A stretch of DNA of 42,462 bases from positions 1 through 42,462 of the forward strand of contig CAYYFR010000027.1 in NCBI GenBank assembly GCA_964470865.1, given 5' to 3'. Position 1 is the first letter of the stretch, and the number at the start of each line of letters is the position of its first letter. Made by a program: the position numbers and the translations under genes. The notes below the pieces were generated by a model that was not told the origin of the DNA, searched no databases, and was given only the letters and a program-made list of their open reading frames with translations. Origin of the DNA: JAEUOS01 sp964470865 (GTDB taxonomy: Bacteria > Pseudomonadota > Gammaproteobacteria > Burkholderiales > JAEUOS01). Below are positions 40,432 through 42,462 of the stretch, one piece after another.

Positions 40432-42462
40432 GTGAGCGAGGTCACAGAGGTCACAGTTTTCGTTGAACACGAGCGGCATGGTGCGGTGCATCTGCTGCGC
40501 CTGAATAACCCGCCGGTCAACAGCCTGCGCAACGAGTTGCGCCTGCAACTGGCGCGGGCCCTTGACGCGGCGCGCGCCGAGGGTGCCACGGGCGTGGTGC
40601 TTGCCGGCAACGGGCGCATGTTCTCGGCCGGCGCCGAATTGCGCGAGATCGGCGGCGTGCGCCCGCCGCCGCTACTGCCTGACGTGCTGACGGCGATCGA
40701 GAGCTATCCAGGGGTGGTGGTAGCGGCCATTCACGGCACTGCCTTTGGCGGCGGCCTGGAACTGGGCCTTGCATGCCATGCGCGCCTGGCGGCTGCGGGC
40801 ACCCAGTTCGCGTTGCCCGAAGTCAAGCGCGGGCTGATTCCCGGTGCCGGCGGCACGCAGCGCCTGCCGCGCCTGATCGGCGCGCAGGCGGCGCTGAAAA
40901 TGATCCTGTCGGGCGACCCGGTGTCAGCGCAACAGGCGCACACGATGGGCTTTGTCGATGCAGTCATCGAGGGCAACCTCGAAGCAACGGCCATCGCATG
41001 GGCCGGCAATGCGTCCGGCCGAAAATTCACGCTCGCGCGCGATCGCACCGAACACGTCGTCGGCGCCGACCTGGCGGCGTTTGACGCACTCGCTGCCAGC
41101 CTCAACAAACGCACGCGTGGCCAGCAGAGCCCCCTGCAATGCGCCGACTCGGTACGCAATTCGCTCACCTTGCCGTTCGACGAGGGCATTGCCGCGGAGC
41201 GACGCATTTCGGCGCAAGCCGGCGCCAGCGAGCAATCGCGCGCCATGCGCCACGTCTTTTTTGGCGAGCGCGAGGTGCAACGGGTGATCGGCATGCCGGC
41301 CGACACTCAAGGATTGCCGGTCAAGCAGGTGGTGGTGATCGGTGCCGGCACCATGGGCGGCGGCATCGCGATGTCGTGCGCCAATTTCGGCTTGCCCGTC
41401 ACTGTTGTCGAACGCGATGCCGAGGTTCTTGCAAAGGGCATCGCCAAATGCCGCGCCAACTGGCAGCGCACGGTCGACGCCGGCAAGCTGGCCGCGGCGG
41501 AAATGGAGCGGCGAGTGGCGCTGCTTGGCGGTTCGACCAGTCTGGACGTGGTGGCACAGGCCGATCTGGTGATCGAGGCGATCTACGAGAACCTCGACGC
41601 CAAGCGCGCTCTGTTCAGCGAACTCGATCGCATCGCACGGCCCGGCGTGGTGCTGGCATCGAACACCTCGACCCTCGATATCGACAAGATTGCCGAGGCC
41701 ACGGCCCGGCCGCAATTGGTGCTGGGCATGCATTTCTTCAGCCCGGCCAATGTCATGCGCCTGTTGGAAATCGTGCGCGGCAAGGCCACCTCGGACGCGG
41801 CGCTGGCCACCGCGATCGAGGTCGGGCGGCGCATCGGCAAGCTCAACGTGGTGGTCGGCAATTGCGACGGCTTTGTCGGCAACCGCATGACCGGCAAGCG
41901 CGGCCCGCAAATCGAGCGCCTGCTGATCGAAGGCTGCATGCCGCAGGACATCGATCGCGTGATGGAAGCCTACGGCATGGCGATGGGACCGCTGGCCACC
42001 GGTGATCTGGCCGGGCTCGACATCGGCGCGGCGGTACGCAAGGCGCGCGGCACGGTGGCGCCGGTGGCCGACGCCATCGTGGCCGCCGGGCGACTCGGGC
42101 AAAAGACCAACGCGGGCTACTACCGCTATGACGAGAATCGCAAGCGCCTGGCCGATCCCGAGGTCGAGCGCATCATTCTCGCGGTTTCGGCCAGCCAGGG
42201 CGTCACGCGCCGGCGTATCGATGACGCCGAGATTCTCGAGCGGGTGTTGCTGCCGATGGTCAACGAGGGCGCACGCATCCTTGAAGAGGGGATCGCGCAA
42301 CGTGCCATCGACATCGACGTGATTTTTGTCAATGGCTTCGGCTGGCCGGCCTGGCGCGGCGGCCCGATGTTCTGGGCCGATACGCAAGGGTCGGCCCAGG
42401 TGCGAGGGCGCCTGGCCCACTATGCCGCGCTGACTGGCGACGCCAATCTGGCGCCGGCGCCG
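40432..42462 (+). CDS. Fused enoyl-CoA hydratase/3-hydroxyacyl-CoA dehydrogenase, cut by right edge
   Basis: An open frame of 677 codons to the window edge encoding a multifunctional fatty-acid beta-oxidation enzyme. The hydratase half has GRMFSAGAELREIGG, then GTAFGGGLELGLACHARLAA and LPEVKRGLIPGAGGTQRLPR, with catalytic Glu110 and Glu130 twenty residues apart as required. The dehydrogenase half begins VVVIGAGTMGGGIAMSCANF (NAD fold, 304-309), has NTSTLDIDKIAEAT, and His434 in GMHFFSPANVMRLLEIVRG. This is the FadB/FadJ/peroxisomal MFE1 order. The start is GTG at 40432, with GGAGG eight bases upstream; another GTG lies at 40402. Family length is about 700, so little is missing. The thiolase partner would lie beyond the edge. 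Confidence 0.93.
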   Translation, partial: MSEVTEVTVFVEHERHGAVHLLRLNNPPVNSLRNELRLQLARALDAARAEGATGVVLAGNGRMFSAGAELREIGGVRPPPLLPDVLTAIESYPGVVVAAIHGTAFGGGLELGLACHARLAAAGTQFALPEVKRGLIPGAGGTQRLPRLIGAQAALKMILSGDPVSAQQAHTMGFVDAVIEGNLEATAIAWAGNASGRKFTLARDRTEHVVGADLAAFDALAASLNKRTRGQQSPLQCADSVRNSLTLPFDEGIAAERRISAQAGASEQSRAMRHVFFGEREVQRVIGMPADTQGLPVKQVVVIGAGTMGGGIAMSCANFGLPVTVVERDAEVLAKGIAKCRANWQRTVDAGKLAAAEMERRVALLGGSTSLDVVAQADLVIEAIYENLDAKRALFSELDRIARPGVVLASNTSTLDIDKIAEATARPQLVLGMHFFSPANVMRLLEIVRGKATSDAALATAIEVGRRIGKLNVVVGNCDGFVGNRMTGKRGPQIERLLIEGCMPQDIDRVMEAYGMAMGPLATGDLAGLDIGAAVRKARGTVAPVADAIVAAGRLGQKTNAGYYRYDENRKRLADPEVERIILAVSASQGVTRRRIDDAEILERVLLPMVNEGARILEEGIAQRAIDIDVIFVNGFGWPAWRGGPMFWADTQGSAQVRGRLAHYAALTGDANLAPAP

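Noticed and set aside
1..42462. CRISPR arrays, insertion sequences, prophage genes, rRNA operons, toxin-antitoxin or defence islands
   Set aside because: I found no repeat-spacer pattern, transposase, integrase, rRNA sequence or recognisable defence gene in the window.

Overview
This is a GC-rich bacterial chromosome segment, most probably from a betaproteobacterium of the order Burkholderiales. Three things point there: the block der-hfq-hflX-hflK-hflC-DUF2065-hisZ-purA-phosphoribosyltransferase-tRNA-Leu-rnr; two stand-alone Bug/TctC-type periplasmic binding proteins with no membrane partners nearby; and a PEP-CTERM surface-protein signal. Nearly the whole window is coding, no gene-free stretch exceeds about 300 bases, and I see no insertion sequence, prophage, CRISPR array or rRNA.

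The left part (1-11.7 kb) is accessory and catabolic in flavour. An amidase and the first codons of a following gene run leftward, divergent from a dienelactone-hydrolase-like enzyme. Two SGNH-hydrolase-like secreted proteins, the larger with a PEP-CTERM tail, lie back to back and divergent from a LysR regulator followed by a Bug binding protein. Then come a DUF2189 membrane protein and a DUF2788 membrane protein behind a possible FNR-type promoter, a second Bug protein, and a convergent pair of flavoenzymes (a dihydroorotate-dehydrogenase-like protein and a GMC oxidoreductase).

The middle (11.8-20.2 kb) holds a small basic secreted protein, a membrane-anchored trypsin-like protease without PDZ domain, then MoxR ATPase, DUF58, VWA and KTSC genes that overlap or nearly touch. 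A tightly overlapped tsaB-rimI-family 4 uracil-DNA glycosylase operon follows, then a shortened LemA-like lipoprotein and a DUF1853 protein, closed by a terminator. The lysophospholipid transporter lplT reads the other way.

The right part (21.7-37.2 kb) is core genome: alr, radA, der, hfq, hflX, hflK, hflC, DUF2065, hisZ, purA, a phosphoribosyltransferase, a tRNA-Leu(CAG) on the minus strand, rnr, a PIG3-like quinone oxidoreductase and rlmB. It covers cell wall precursor supply, recombination, ribosome assembly, RNA chaperoning, membrane protease control, and histidine and purine synthesis. The end (37.2-42.5 kb) returns to metabolic genes: an alpha/beta hydrolase, a small unknown protein, an SDR, an aldo/keto reductase, and a fused enoyl-CoA hydratase/3-hydroxyacyl-CoA dehydrogenase that runs off the right edge.

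I found no clear unknown defence or mobile system. The most unusual points are the paired SGNH/PEP-CTERM genes, the protease-MoxR-DUF58-VWA-KTSC cluster, a dihydroorotate-dehydrogenase-like enzyme with threonine at the catalytic-base position, a possible FNR-controlled DUF2189/DUF2788 unit containing a 20-bp perfect palindrome, and a LemA protein lacking its usual C-terminal segment. All family assignments come from motif reading, with no database search.
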